From contig DROS01000077.1 of the NCBI GenBank assembly GCA_011321815.1, forward strand, positions 1 to 59,802: DNA of 59,802 bases, in the 5' to 3' direction. The stretch is from Gammaproteobacteria bacterium (GTDB lineage: Bacteria; Pseudomonadota; Gammaproteobacteria; SZUA-152). The position numbers were made by a program, and so were the translations under genes. Below the pieces are notes generated by a model that had not been told where the DNA came from, ran no database searches, and worked only from the letters and a program-made list of their open reading frames with translations. Positions 28,241 through 36,789 of this stretch are shown here, piece after piece. Position 1 is the stretch's first letter. Each line of letters begins with the position of its first letter.

Positions 28241-28472
28241 CCATTTAAAAATGGCAGCTACACAGCCGGATTCTTTAAATACAAACCGAAAATTGACTTT
28301 GGACATAACGGTTATTCCAGCGTTTGACTCAAAATTTATTGCTGAGCATTTAGCGCAAAAAAAACAGTGCGGACTTTGCGTTCACAACACATGGCCTGAT
28401 GGTGTTACACACCGCTAAAAGCCAGGCTGAACCGCCACTAAAAATGTACAAATTATTTCATGCGCGTCCCTT

Positions 28473-28515
28473 AAGCAGGTGAGTATTATTCTTTAACATT
28501 TATGCTCGCCTGCTT
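28473..28515 (+). other. stem-loop in the sucB-lpd gap
   Basis: AAGCAGGTGAG and CTCGCCTGCTT (one G-T pair) enclose 21 bases. It lies 36 bases before lpd, in a 311-base gap that otherwise holds nothing I can assign. No T-run follows; it may be an mRNA processing or attenuation element. Confidence 0.35.
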
Positions 28516-28551
28516 ATAAGGCCGCTGTAAGCACATTCAAGGAATCAGGCC

Positions 28552-29973
28552 ATGGCAGATTTTGATGTAATCGTTATTGGTGGTGGGCCCGGTGGTTACG
28601 TGGCAGCTATTCGTTGTGCCCAGCTGGGGCTGAAAACAGCCTGCGTTGATGACCGTGTCGATGAGAAAGGCGAGCCCTCTTTGGGGGGTGTTTGTCTCAA
28701 CGTAGGTTGTATTCCCTCCAAAGCCCTGCTGGACAGCACACACCATTTTCATCATGCCCGGCATGAGTTTTCCGCGCACGGCATTATGCTCAATGATCTC
28801 AGGATTGATGTGCCCACCATGATGGCGCGCAAACAAAAAGTGGTCAAAGCCCTCACAGGCGGCATTGCCATGCTGTTTGTGAAACACAAAATCACCTGGC
28901 TCAAGGGGCGGGGGGGGCTGGCGGGTGATAATCGTGTGCGCGTTACCACTCATGCGAAAAATGAAAATGCCAAGGAATATCAGGCAAAAAATATCATTAT
29001 TGCTACCGGCTCGTCATCGGTGCAGCTGGCCGAGGTGCCGCATGATGATGACCGGGTGGTGGACTCCACAGGTGCCCTGGCCTTCGACAGTGTACCCAAA
29101 CGGCTGGCAGTGATCGGCGGGGGTGTCATCGGTCTGGAACTGGGCAGTGTGTGGTCACGGCTGGGCGCAAAAACCACCATCATTGTACGCGGCGACAAAT
29201 TCCTGAAAAATGTTGAACAACAGTTGGCTGTCGCTGTGCAGCAAAACCTGCAAGAGCAGGGGGTGGATATTTTGCTGGGCGCTAAATTGTCGTCGGTGAA
29301 GGCAACCAAAAAACAGCTTACGGTGACCTACCAGACCCATGAAGGTGAAAAAAAACTCACCGTAGACCGCGTGCTGGTAGCCACCGGGCGTACGCCCAAT
29401 AGCGGTGATATCGGGGCCGATATTGTGGGGCTTGCCGTGGATGGCCGTGGTTTTATCACTGTTGATAACGAATGCCGTACCAACCTGCCGGGCGTGTTTG
29501 CCATTGGTGACGTCGTGCGTGGCCCCATGTTGGCGCATAAAGCATCGGAAGAAGGTATTGCCGTAGCGGAACGCATTGCCGGGCAACAGCCGGAAGTGAA
29601 CTATGGCGTGATCCCCTCAGTGGTATACACTTGGCCGGAATTGGCCTGGGTGGGTTTGACCAGTGAACAGCTAAAGGCCGAAGGCATTGAATTCAAGGCT
29701 GGTGTTTTTCCCTTTGCCGCCAGTGGCCGGGCACATGCCGCCGGAGATACTCGTGGCATGGTGAAAATTCTCAGTGACGCCACCACCGATCACATATTGG
29801 GTGTGCATATTTATGGCCCTAATGCCTCGGAGCTGATCAGCGAAGCCGTAGTGGCCATGGAATACTCTGCATCAGCAGAAGACCTCGCCCGCATTGTACA
29901 TGCCCATCCCACCCTGTCTGAAGCTGTGCATGAGGCTGCAATGGCGGTTGACGGGCGTTCGTTGCATTCATAA
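28552..29973 (+). CDS. lpdA: dihydrolipoyl dehydrogenase (E3)
   Basis: 473 residues. GGGPGGYVAAIRCAQLG is the FAD loop, GGVCLNVGCIPSKALL holds the redox-active disulfide, GGGVIGLELGSVWSRLG the NAD loop, and HAHPTLSEAVHEA carries the C-terminal catalytic His-Glu pair. Reoxidises dihydrolipoamide with NAD for 2-oxoglutarate (and other) dehydrogenase complexes. The 311-base gap after sucB suggests it can also be expressed separately. Confidence 0.98.
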   Translation: MADFDVIVIGGGPGGYVAAIRCAQLGLKTACVDDRVDEKGEPSLGGVCLNVGCIPSKALLDSTHHFHHARHEFSAHGIMLNDLRIDVPTMMARKQKVVKALTGGIAMLFVKHKITWLKGRGGLAGDNRVRVTTHAKNENAKEYQAKNIIIATGSSSVQLAEVPHDDDRVVDSTGALAFDSVPKRLAVIGGGVIGLELGSVWSRLGAKTTIIVRGDKFLKNVEQQLAVAVQQNLQEQGVDILLGAKLSSVKATKKQLTVTYQTHEGEKKLTVDRVLVATGRTPNSGDIGADIVGLAVDGRGFITVDNECRTNLPGVFAIGDVVRGPMLAHKASEEGIAVAERIAGQQPEVNYGVIPSVVYTWPELAWVGLTSEQLKAEGIEFKAGVFPFAASGRAHAAGDTRGMVKILSDATTDHILGVHIYGPNASELISEAVVAMEYSASAEDLARIVHAHPTLSEAVHEAAMAVDGRSLHS

Positions 29974-29991
29974 GTGAGCAGCAAAAAGAGG

Positions 29992-30029
29992 CCGTGGTGC
30001 TTTCCCTGTTAACAGGGAAAGCACCACGG
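29992..30029. terminator. bidirectional terminator-like perfect palindrome
   Basis: Two 19-base arms (CCGTGGTGCTTTCCCTGTT and its exact complement) abut with no loop, giving a 38-base perfect palindrome between convergent lpd and the esterase gene. No long T-run follows on either side. Confidence 0.65.
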
Positions 30030-30041
30030 TGGCCGGGAGCC

Positions 30042-31022
30042 TTATGGATAAATGGAAATGTTAAACCTGCTTAAATACCATTCGAGCCAGGTTTCTTCTT
30101 TGGGGCTATCGAGAGATTCATATAAGGCTTCACCAATCAGGGCATGCACCCGGGCTGTTGGGTGAATTTCGTCAAAGAAAATAAACTGGTCAAAATTTGC
30201 GCCGGAGTCGCAGTCTGGATGAAAAGTCAGGTTGGAGGAGCTGAAGCAGGCATCAGTGGTATTGTTAAAGCCATAATCAGCGGCATTTTCTACCAGGTCG
30301 TTAAAAAAGCTGAACAGGTCAAACTCGGTAATGTGCACGTATCTTGTATATCTGAGATGTGTGGCGGCTCTGCGCAGTTCGCGTTGATACAGTTTGCTGA
30401 GTGCACGGGTGCGCGTGATCAGATCAGGGTCATCGGTTGTGGTGGCAATAAGCTGGGTTTCAGGTATCAGACCGATATTGGGTGAGTTGACCAGCAGAAA
30501 TGAGTGTGCGCCTATGCGGGCCAGGTTTTCGACAGCCTTCCGTACTTTAGCGGCCGCATCTTTTACCTTCGATCGGGCAAGCCAAAAATTTGTTTCATCA
30601 CGGGCATCGCGAACATCATTACCGCCAATGAGAATGACATACAGCGCATCCGCAGGTGCGACAATGTGGTTGGCCTGGAAGCTGAGAATCTGAGTGCCAA
30701 GGTCTATGGGCTCCACGCCAGCGGCGTTGGCGCCTGCCACTGCATAATTACTGCCCACTTCGGGCAGAAGCAGATGCAACGATGCCTCTGCTGTGAGTCC
30801 GAGTCGGGCAGCCAGTGTTTCTACGGCTACCGGCCCGTTGCTGATGCGGTTCATGTAAAAAGGGGGTGGCAGGTCCCCGACGATCGAGCCCAGGTTGCCA
30901 GTGTCAGACAGGCTGTCGCCAAACACATATACCTGGCTGAATGAAACTTCTGCTTGTGCCCAGTTTGACAATACGAGCAACAATAAAGCTAAAATAAGCT
31001 TGGACGGGTGAAATTTGCGCAT
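30042..31022 (-). CDS. secreted SGNH/GDSL-family esterase or lipase
   Basis: About 326 residues from ATG 31022 (GGAGAG upstream; ATG 31046 in frame is an alternative with AAGGA). Signal peptide MRKFHPSKLILALLLLVLSNWAQA. Block I is VFGDSLSDTGNL (nucleophile serine), block III is IGGNDVRDA, and block V is DEIHPTARVHAL (Asp and His of the triad), all in family order. The set resembles the thermolabile hemolysin/lecithinase-type GDSL lipases. It probably hydrolyses lipid or other esters in the periplasm or outside the cell. Convergent with lpd; no obvious partner. Confidence 0.85.
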   Translation of the reverse strand: MRKFHPSKLILALLLLVLSNWAQAEVSFSQVYVFGDSLSDTGNLGSIVGDLPPPFYMNRISNGPVAVETLAARLGLTAEASLHLLLPEVGSNYAVAGANAAGVEPIDLGTQILSFQANHIVAPADALYVILIGGNDVRDARDETNFWLARSKVKDAAAKVRKAVENLARIGAHSFLLVNSPNIGLIPETQLIATTTDDPDLITRTRALSKLYQRELRRAATHLRYTRYVHITEFDLFSFFNDLVENAADYGFNNTTDACFSSSNLTFHPDCDSGANFDQFIFFDEIHPTARVHALIGEALYESLDSPKEETWLEWYLSRFNISIYP

Positions 31023-31046
31023 TTGCTGGTTCTCTCCTTTTAACAT

Positions 31047-31496
31047 TTGTTGGTTCCTTCCTTTTTCACAGGTGGCGCCAAGCGTTTAACAACACAAAAC
31101 AATTGAGCCCCGTTTTCTCCCTGCTTCCGTCTGTGCTGCGCGTATTTACTTTCTGTCATCAGAAAATAAAACTGAAAATTCTTACAGAATAAGGGTTGTC
31201 ACGGAGGAGCGCAGGTGCTCGGCAACTTTTGGCAACTCCGCCCGACAGAGGTGAAAGTTTAGCGTATAGCCCCTGTTGACTAACTTGGAATAGTCTACAA
31301 ATACTACCGGTAAGTCAAACCCTATTACAAGCCATTTTGCCGATGTTTTGTTAAAAGCATCGCTGATCCTGAATTAATCCAACTCCCCATTGGAAACAGG
31401 GTTTCTGATCTGGAAAATAAAAGGAAGGTAACCCCCCGCAGTCTGTTGCACACAAACACTGAGCAATCATGCTTTGATGCTTGAGATGAAGATATG
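31047..31496. other. 450-base intergenic region without a recognised feature
   Basis: Lies between two minus-strand genes. It must hold the promoter of the esterase gene, but no convincing -35/-10 pair, operator, riboswitch or small ORF with a ribosome site was found. Confidence 0.4.
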
Positions 31497-32348
31497 TCAG
31501 GGTGCGACGCTGACGGGGCTCATGCGAATACCCAAGGGGCCGCGCTGCACGTAAAACGTCATGCGTTTGTTGCCTCGCATCACCTCAATGGTGATCGTTT
31601 CATTGATGTCACCCTGGGTGGTGGCATTACGCAGGTCTTGCCAATTGTAAATGCGTTGGTTGTCGTAGCGTAAAATCTGATCATCGGGCTGTATTCCCGA
31701 GTTATCTGCGGCAGATCCGCTCAGCACGCTTTGTACAGAGACCCGGTTGGGTTGGCCGCTGGCAAATAAATAGGCAGCATAGGTTTCTTCATCCAATTCT
31801 TCTTTCAGGTTACCGGTTTGTGCTTGCAGCGCTTGCAGTTCTTCACGGTAGCGGCGGGTGCCAAGCCAGTTTTCACGTACGGCCCTGTCGCGCAGATAAA
31901 GTGTTTCCAATTCCTGTTTTTCAAAACGTTCCTTTAGTTGTTGTGCTTCCGAAGCATCCATACCGGCATCAATCAATGCCTGTTGGTTAAACCATGTGCT
32001 GTTTATGCCAGTGGAGGGTGTCGTGTTATGAGGAGGGGTTGTTGTCGGGCGTGTCCGGGAGGCGCTCTGTTTTTCGAGTAGCGCGATTTTTTCACCCAAC
32101 GCCCTGACCTGGGCTTGCAGGTTTTTGCGAGCCGCTATTTCTTGTTGGAGTTGTTGCGCCATACCATTGAGATCAATAGTTGCCCCCTCTACCGGGCGGG
32201 GCGGAATGGCTTCATTTTGTCTTGCAGCAATGGCTGCCGGTTTTGCCGCTGTAGACACCGTAGGTGTGGTATCCGGTGATTGCAGCAACAAACCGATAAC
32301 AAGGCCAATGATGGTTGCGAAGGCTAAACTGATGATGGATGTGCGCAT
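31497..32348 (-). CDS. membrane-anchored PDZ-domain protein with coiled coil
   Basis: 283 residues from ATG 32348, which places one transmembrane helix at the N-terminus (IISLAFATIIGLVIGLLL) and starts 13 bases after the upstream gene. Then come a coiled coil (LQQEIAARKNLQAQVRALGEKIALLEKQ, about 60-90), a helical charged region, and a C-terminal PDZ domain (about 195-275: VLSGSAADNSGIQPDDQILRY). There is no protease catalytic domain. It may act as a periplasmic scaffold. The coupling to the ATPase gene suggests joint transcription, but not a known shared function. Confidence 0.7.
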   Translation of the reverse strand: MRTSIISLAFATIIGLVIGLLLQSPDTTPTVSTAAKPAAIAARQNEAIPPRPVEGATIDLNGMAQQLQQEIAARKNLQAQVRALGEKIALLEKQSASRTRPTTTPPHNTTPSTGINSTWFNQQALIDAGMDASEAQQLKERFEKQELETLYLRDRAVRENWLGTRRYREELQALQAQTGNLKEELDEETYAAYLFASGQPNRVSVQSVLSGSAADNSGIQPDDQILRYDNQRIYNWQDLRNATTQGDINETITIEVMRGNKRMTFYVQRGPLGIRMSPVSVAP

Positions 32349-32361
32349 GGGACCGGTTTTA

Positions 32362-34053
32362 TCAGTGCCACTGGCCTTCACGGATACGGTTAATTGCCGC
32401 CGCCAGCTCGTGCAGTCGCGGCAAGGCCAGATCACCCACCTTGTAAGGGCTGAAAATATCGAGACCGTATTGCTGTGCATCGGCCATGACCTGCTGCAAG
32501 CCCTTAACCAGATTATTATCCGTGGCAGCATAGTGCTGCGCAAAATAATAAATCATCAAACCAATACTGCGGGTTTGACCGATGTCGATGAGCTGTTCCA
32601 CCTGCGAGAGATCAATATCATGCTCGCCGTATAATAAGTTATTCACTCCACGGGTATTGATCTTGACCTCACGGTCGGCGCGCGCAGGATTGAGCACATC
32701 GGCGCCGGGACGGCGGCTGACTGGCCCGTCAAATGTTTTGCCGGGTGCAGTGCCGGGTGTGACAGGCCGTGCCAGCGCCCGGGCCTGGGCGGTAACATCG
32801 TGTGGCTGGTAGGCATCCAGCATAATCACCGTATCGGCCACATCAAAATAATCACCGGAGCCTCCCATCACAATCACCGAAGACACGCCTTGTTGTTCAT
32901 ACAGATCACGCACCCGATGAATCAGCGGGGTAATGGGTTCCTTGTCATCCGCCACCAATGCCTGCATGCGCTTATCACGAATCATAAAGTTGGTGGCCGA
33001 GGTGTCTTCATCGATCAGCAACAACTGCGTGCCGCACTCCAGCGCCTCGATGATATTGGCGGCCTGGGAGGTACTGCCGCTGGCATTCTCTGTGGAGAAT
33101 GACACCGTATCGCGCCCGAAAGGCAGGTGATCAATAAAGGGGCTGATATTGACCCGCGAAACGGCGCGGCCATCCTCAGCGCGCACTTTTACCGCATTTT
33201 CCACCGTTGCCACACGCTCGCGGCCGTCACCGGGAATGTGGTTGTACACACCGCGTTCCAAGGCATGCAACAGCGTGGATTTGCCGTGAAAGCCGCCACC
33301 AACGATGAGTGTGACGCCATGACCAATACCGAGGCCACGCACTTCCCCCGCATTAGGCAGCGTCACCGTGTGCGCCAGTGCCTCGGGCGCCATAAACGGC
33401 AGCGCGCCTTCAGGCATGGGGCGATCATCCACACCGCTGGCGCGGGGTAACAGCGCGCCGTCGGCGACAAAAGCGACCAGCCCCGCATCCTGCAACCAGC
33501 GACGCAAAGTATGCTGATCTTCCACACTGTATACGTGTTGCCAGACACGTTTGCTGTTGAGGTTTTGGTAATACAGCGCGGCGTTGATGACTTGTGGCAG
33601 CTCATCAATGAGCATAGCCACAGCCTCACGCCCGGCGGCGCGTCGCCCCTGAGCAGGCAGGCCCAGAGTGAACCGTGCCTCAATAACATCCGCATTTACA
33701 CACACCGCATTGCGCACCAACACCTGCTGGCCACTGGTTGCGATGTGAAACTCACCGCTGCCGCCACTGCCCCGGCGGCCTTTTACATAACGGTCAATGG
33801 CTTGTCGAATGGCGCGACCGAGGAAATCCTCCAGCGCCACGCGGCGTACTTCGGTTTGCCACAGCTCATCCGGAAAAGCGGCTTCGCCGGTATCAACAGA
33901 CACGCTGATGCGTGAAGGTGTGGCAAAAGGGTCGCCCTGTACATGGTCAATGCTGAGGGTAAAGGCCGGGAAAGTATAAGTGCCAGCGATAGCCTTGTAA
34001 GCCTTGTAACCTTTGCCATCCAAAGCCAGCAGTTTATGGTGTAAATTATTCAT
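32362..34053 (-). CDS. ABC-class P-loop ATPase (COG3044-like)
   Basis: 563 residues, matching in length and layout the bacterial 'predicted ATPase of the ABC class'. Walker A is GGGFHGKST (about 250), Walker B region QLLLIDEDTSATNFM (about 335), and SSVIVMGGSGDYFDVADTVIMLD follows. There are no transmembrane segments, so it is a soluble cytoplasmic ATPase. The substrate and role of this family are unknown to me. It precedes the PDZ gene by 13 bases on the same strand. Confidence 0.8.
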   Translation of the reverse strand: MNNLHHKLLALDGKGYKAYKAIAGTYTFPAFTLSIDHVQGDPFATPSRISVSVDTGEAAFPDELWQTEVRRVALEDFLGRAIRQAIDRYVKGRRGSGGSGEFHIATSGQQVLVRNAVCVNADVIEARFTLGLPAQGRRAAGREAVAMLIDELPQVINAALYYQNLNSKRVWQHVYSVEDQHTLRRWLQDAGLVAFVADGALLPRASGVDDRPMPEGALPFMAPEALAHTVTLPNAGEVRGLGIGHGVTLIVGGGFHGKSTLLHALERGVYNHIPGDGRERVATVENAVKVRAEDGRAVSRVNISPFIDHLPFGRDTVSFSTENASGSTSQAANIIEALECGTQLLLIDEDTSATNFMIRDKRMQALVADDKEPITPLIHRVRDLYEQQGVSSVIVMGGSGDYFDVADTVIMLDAYQPHDVTAQARALARPVTPGTAPGKTFDGPVSRRPGADVLNPARADREVKINTRGVNNLLYGEHDIDLSQVEQLIDIGQTRSIGLMIYYFAQHYAATDNNLVKGLQQVMADAQQYGLDIFSPYKVGDLALPRLHELAAAINRIREGQWH

Positions 34054-34252
34054 TGATTGGTTATTCGTTGAGAGTTTCTATTTTGTCCTGCTTAGTGGAC
34101 AATCTGCCAAACAAAAAAAGTTATGTCCATATTTGCGAAAAATTCTTAACTTCTTTCGTCGTTCCAGGCTTGACCCGGAGTCCAGCGGTTTTAACAATTT
34201 TCCGGACGGCGGATCAAATCCGGCATGCTGAAGTAAATTTATCGGGGTAGCC

Positions 34253-35536
34253 GTGTTGATCACTAATAAGTCCAAGCTCAATCAAAGTATCGTCGCATGG
34301 GCGCTTTATGACTGGGCCAACTCCGCCTTCGCCACCACCGTGATGGCCGGGTTTTTCCCGATTTTTTTCAAGCAATACTGGAGTGCAGGCATCACCAGCA
34401 CAGAAAGCACATTTCACCTGGGTATAGGCAATGCGCTGGCGAGTTTGTTCATTGTATTGGTGGCGCCACTGCTGGGCGCGATTGCAGATCGTGGCGGCCT
34501 GCGCCGACGGTTTTTGTTTTTGTTTGCGGGGACCGGCATCGTCGCCACAGCAGCACTTTATGGCGTGGAGCAGGGTGAATGGCTGGCAGCACTGGTGCTG
34601 TTTGTTACTGCGACCATCGGTTTTATGGGCGCAAATGTCTTTTACGACGCCTTGTTAGTGACCGTAGCAAAAAAAACGCAATGGGATTTTATCTCAGCCC
34701 TGGGTTACGCCCTGGGCTACCTGGGCGGAGGCCTGTTATTTTCCGTAAACGTCGCCATGAGCCTGTCACCGGAAAGCTTTGGCCTGGAAAACGCAACAGA
34801 AGCGGTACGCCTGTCATTTATCAGCGTCGCCATCTGGTGGGCAGTATTTTCCCTGCCACTCTTGTTGCTGGTGAAAGAAACACCACCCACACAGCAGCTT
34901 TCCGGCTGGGCAGTGGCACGAGCCGGTTATGCACAACTGCTGGACACCTTTCATCACCTGAGAAAAATACGGGTGATAATGGTTTTTCTGCTGGCCTACT
35001 GGTTTTATATCGACGGTGTGGACACCGTAGTGCGCATGGCCGTGGACTATGGATTATCCATTGGCCTGCAACAGGAACACCTGATTACCGCCCTGTTGAT
35101 TACCCAGTTTGTTGGCCTGCCCGCGACACTGCTGTTTGGTTTTCTCGCCACCAAAATGGGCGCCGAAGGGCAGGGCGCCAAAAGAGGTATCTTCTTTGCG
35201 TTAGTGGTATATGTGCTGGCAGTGATTGGTGCCTTTTTCATGGACAGCAGCACAGAGTTTTATGCACTGGCGGTCACTATCGGTTTGGTGCAGGGCGGTG
35301 TGCAGGCATTAAGTCGCTCACTGTATGCGCGCATGATTCCTGCCGATAAGTCTGCCGAGTTTTTTGGTTTTTATAATATGTTGGGAAAATTTGCGGCTGT
35401 ATTGGGACCGCTATTGGTTGGTGCGGTTAGCTTGGCCTCCGGCAGTCATCGTTGGGGGATGTTATCGGTGGTGGTGTTGTTTTTAATTGGAGGATGGTTG
35501 CTGGCCAAAGTGGACGTGCGACAGATTCGACAGTAA
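34253..35536 (+). CDS. major facilitator transporter, UMF1/Atg22-like
   Basis: 427 residues with about 12 hydrophobic segments. The N-terminal YDWANSAFATTVMAGFFPIFF is the hallmark of UMF1-family MFS proteins, related to yeast vacuolar effluxer Atg22. Bacterial substrates are not established; amino acid or peptide efflux is a guess from the eukaryotic relative. The start is GTG 34253, or TTG one codon later, after GGGG. It is divergent from the ATPase gene. The 199-base gap holds short sequences resembling dispersed palindromic repeats. Confidence 0.85.
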   Translation: MLITNKSKLNQSIVAWALYDWANSAFATTVMAGFFPIFFKQYWSAGITSTESTFHLGIGNALASLFIVLVAPLLGAIADRGGLRRRFLFLFAGTGIVATAALYGVEQGEWLAALVLFVTATIGFMGANVFYDALLVTVAKKTQWDFISALGYALGYLGGGLLFSVNVAMSLSPESFGLENATEAVRLSFISVAIWWAVFSLPLLLLVKETPPTQQLSGWAVARAGYAQLLDTFHHLRKIRVIMVFLLAYWFYIDGVDTVVRMAVDYGLSIGLQQEHLITALLITQFVGLPATLLFGFLATKMGAEGQGAKRGIFFALVVYVLAVIGAFFMDSSTEFYALAVTIGLVQGGVQALSRSLYARMIPADKSAEFFGFYNMLGKFAAVLGPLLVGAVSLASGSHRWGMLSVVVLFLIGGWLLAKVDVRQIRQ

Positions 35537-35895
35537 TTGTAGGTTGGTTTTTTTTGTTTCTGAAGTCAGAGGTTGTCTCCCTGAAAACCGGTGGTAGTAC
35601 TTGTGGTTATTAATACTGATTCGGCCGGTATCTCATATCCATGAAAGTGTGAATGCTACGCACAAAGTGGCATGTTTGACTGTGCCCGTACAATACCTGC
35701 TTATTGTTATGGCCGCATGGTGAACGCTAAGCCATAACGAATTATTGAAAACGATACCCTGAAATCAGGATGACTTAGTCAGGAGTGTTGCTATCCTATA
35801 GATGTAAAAACCAAAGTCAAAAAAATACTGATAAATATCATTTTTATCGGTAGCGTTGAAGTGATTTATATTATTAACCATACCGGAGAGAAATC
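35537..35895. other. 359-base intergenic region, AT-rich on the right
   Basis: No ORF with a ribosome site was found. GATAAA and TTTATC around 35830-35850 form a small inverted repeat in the AT-rich stretch upstream of the next gene, which probably holds its promoter; no confident -10/-35 pair was identified. Confidence 0.35.
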
Positions 35896-36696
35896 ATGAA
35901 GAATCTATCCATTGATTTACGGAGCATCTTCATTTTGACGTTTGGATTGCTCATGCTGAGTGCGATGAACCCCGTAGTGGCGCATGATAAAAAGTTAGAC
36001 AAGTTAGATGTCAATCCTCACATCCGAACGCCGATTACGCATGGGTTTTGGTTTCCCAAACTGGTTGCATTCGGTGAGGAATGGTATCGCGGTCGTTTAC
36101 TCCAACAAGGTGCGCACAGTGAAACAGGCGAGTTACCCGATATCAGCGATTCTGACGAACACCTGGGGTTTACCGCAATCAATGCGACTCGCTGGCTGAT
36201 TTCTCATCATTGGTTTGGCGATGACGCTATAGGGGAAGCGCAGCTTTATTCCAGAAACCCCAATTGGTTTTTTGACCCCAATGATCCGGCCAACTCTGTT
36301 ATGGGCGTGTTTGCGATGTTTCGCTGGGGCTTGCTCAATGAAGCCGATGCCCGGCTTGCCATTCACAATATGATCAAATCGTACGCCGATCAGGAATATT
36401 CCATTCTCCGGAATGGGGTCTGGTTATACGCCATGGCTAATCTATCGTCCACTGATTTCACGGTTAACGACGGATCGAGAGCCGTTCCAAATCCGCTGGG
36501 AGTCTCTGATGAAGAAGCAATACGTTATGAAATAGGCGTCATCATGACCCACCATTTCTATGGCCGCAATCGAAATAATACAGTCAGTGAAATAAACGAC
36601 ATTTACGATGACCTGATACACCTACTTATCGACTTGAACAATGGGGTTATAACAGATGAACGGGCGCGCCTGGCTCTTGTCAAGCTGGTTCACTAA
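35896..36696 (+). CDS. secreted protein of unknown function
   Basis: 266 residues. A long N-terminal segment (SIFILTFGLLMLSAMNPVVAHD) is a signal peptide with probable cleavage after VVA. The mature part is rich in Trp, His and Asp (HGFWFPKLVAFGEEWYRGRL, RWLISHHWFGDDAIGEAQLY, MTHHFYGRNR) and appears mostly helical; no known family, cofactor motif or cysteine was recognised. GGAGAG precedes ATG at good spacing. It is alone: a 359-base gap lies upstream and a strong hairpin follows. Confidence 0.7.
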   Translation: MKNLSIDLRSIFILTFGLLMLSAMNPVVAHDKKLDKLDVNPHIRTPITHGFWFPKLVAFGEEWYRGRLLQQGAHSETGELPDISDSDEHLGFTAINATRWLISHHWFGDDAIGEAQLYSRNPNWFFDPNDPANSVMGVFAMFRWGLLNEADARLAIHNMIKSYADQEYSILRNGVWLYAMANLSSTDFTVNDGSRAVPNPLGVSDEEAIRYEIGVIMTHHFYGRNRNNTVSEINDIYDDLIHLLIDLNNGVITDERARLALVKLVH

Positions 36697-36704
36697 ATCA
36701 GTAA

Positions 36705-36735
36705 GGTAGTCCTCCGGCTGTGCCGGAGGACTACC
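36705..36735. terminator. hairpin between convergent genes
   Basis: A perfect 14-base stem (GGTAGTCCTCCGGC and its complement) with a TGT loop lies 9 bases after the unknown secreted protein and 55 bases before the convergent cytochrome gene. There is no T-run, but its place suggests a two-way terminator. Confidence 0.6.
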
Positions 36736-36789
36736 AACATAAACAAAGACATATATGGACGCCCCATATTTGTCTATTTTCTTTTTGAA

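Noticed and set aside
28155-28418. Plus-strand frame overlapping the end of sucB
   Set aside because: Out of frame with sucB over its first third, no ribosome site; sucB is clearly the real gene.
34157-34230. Possible REP-like palindromes between the ATPase and transporter genes
   Set aside because: Pairing is too imperfect to annotate alone; mentioned only as a loose relative of the element at 45253.
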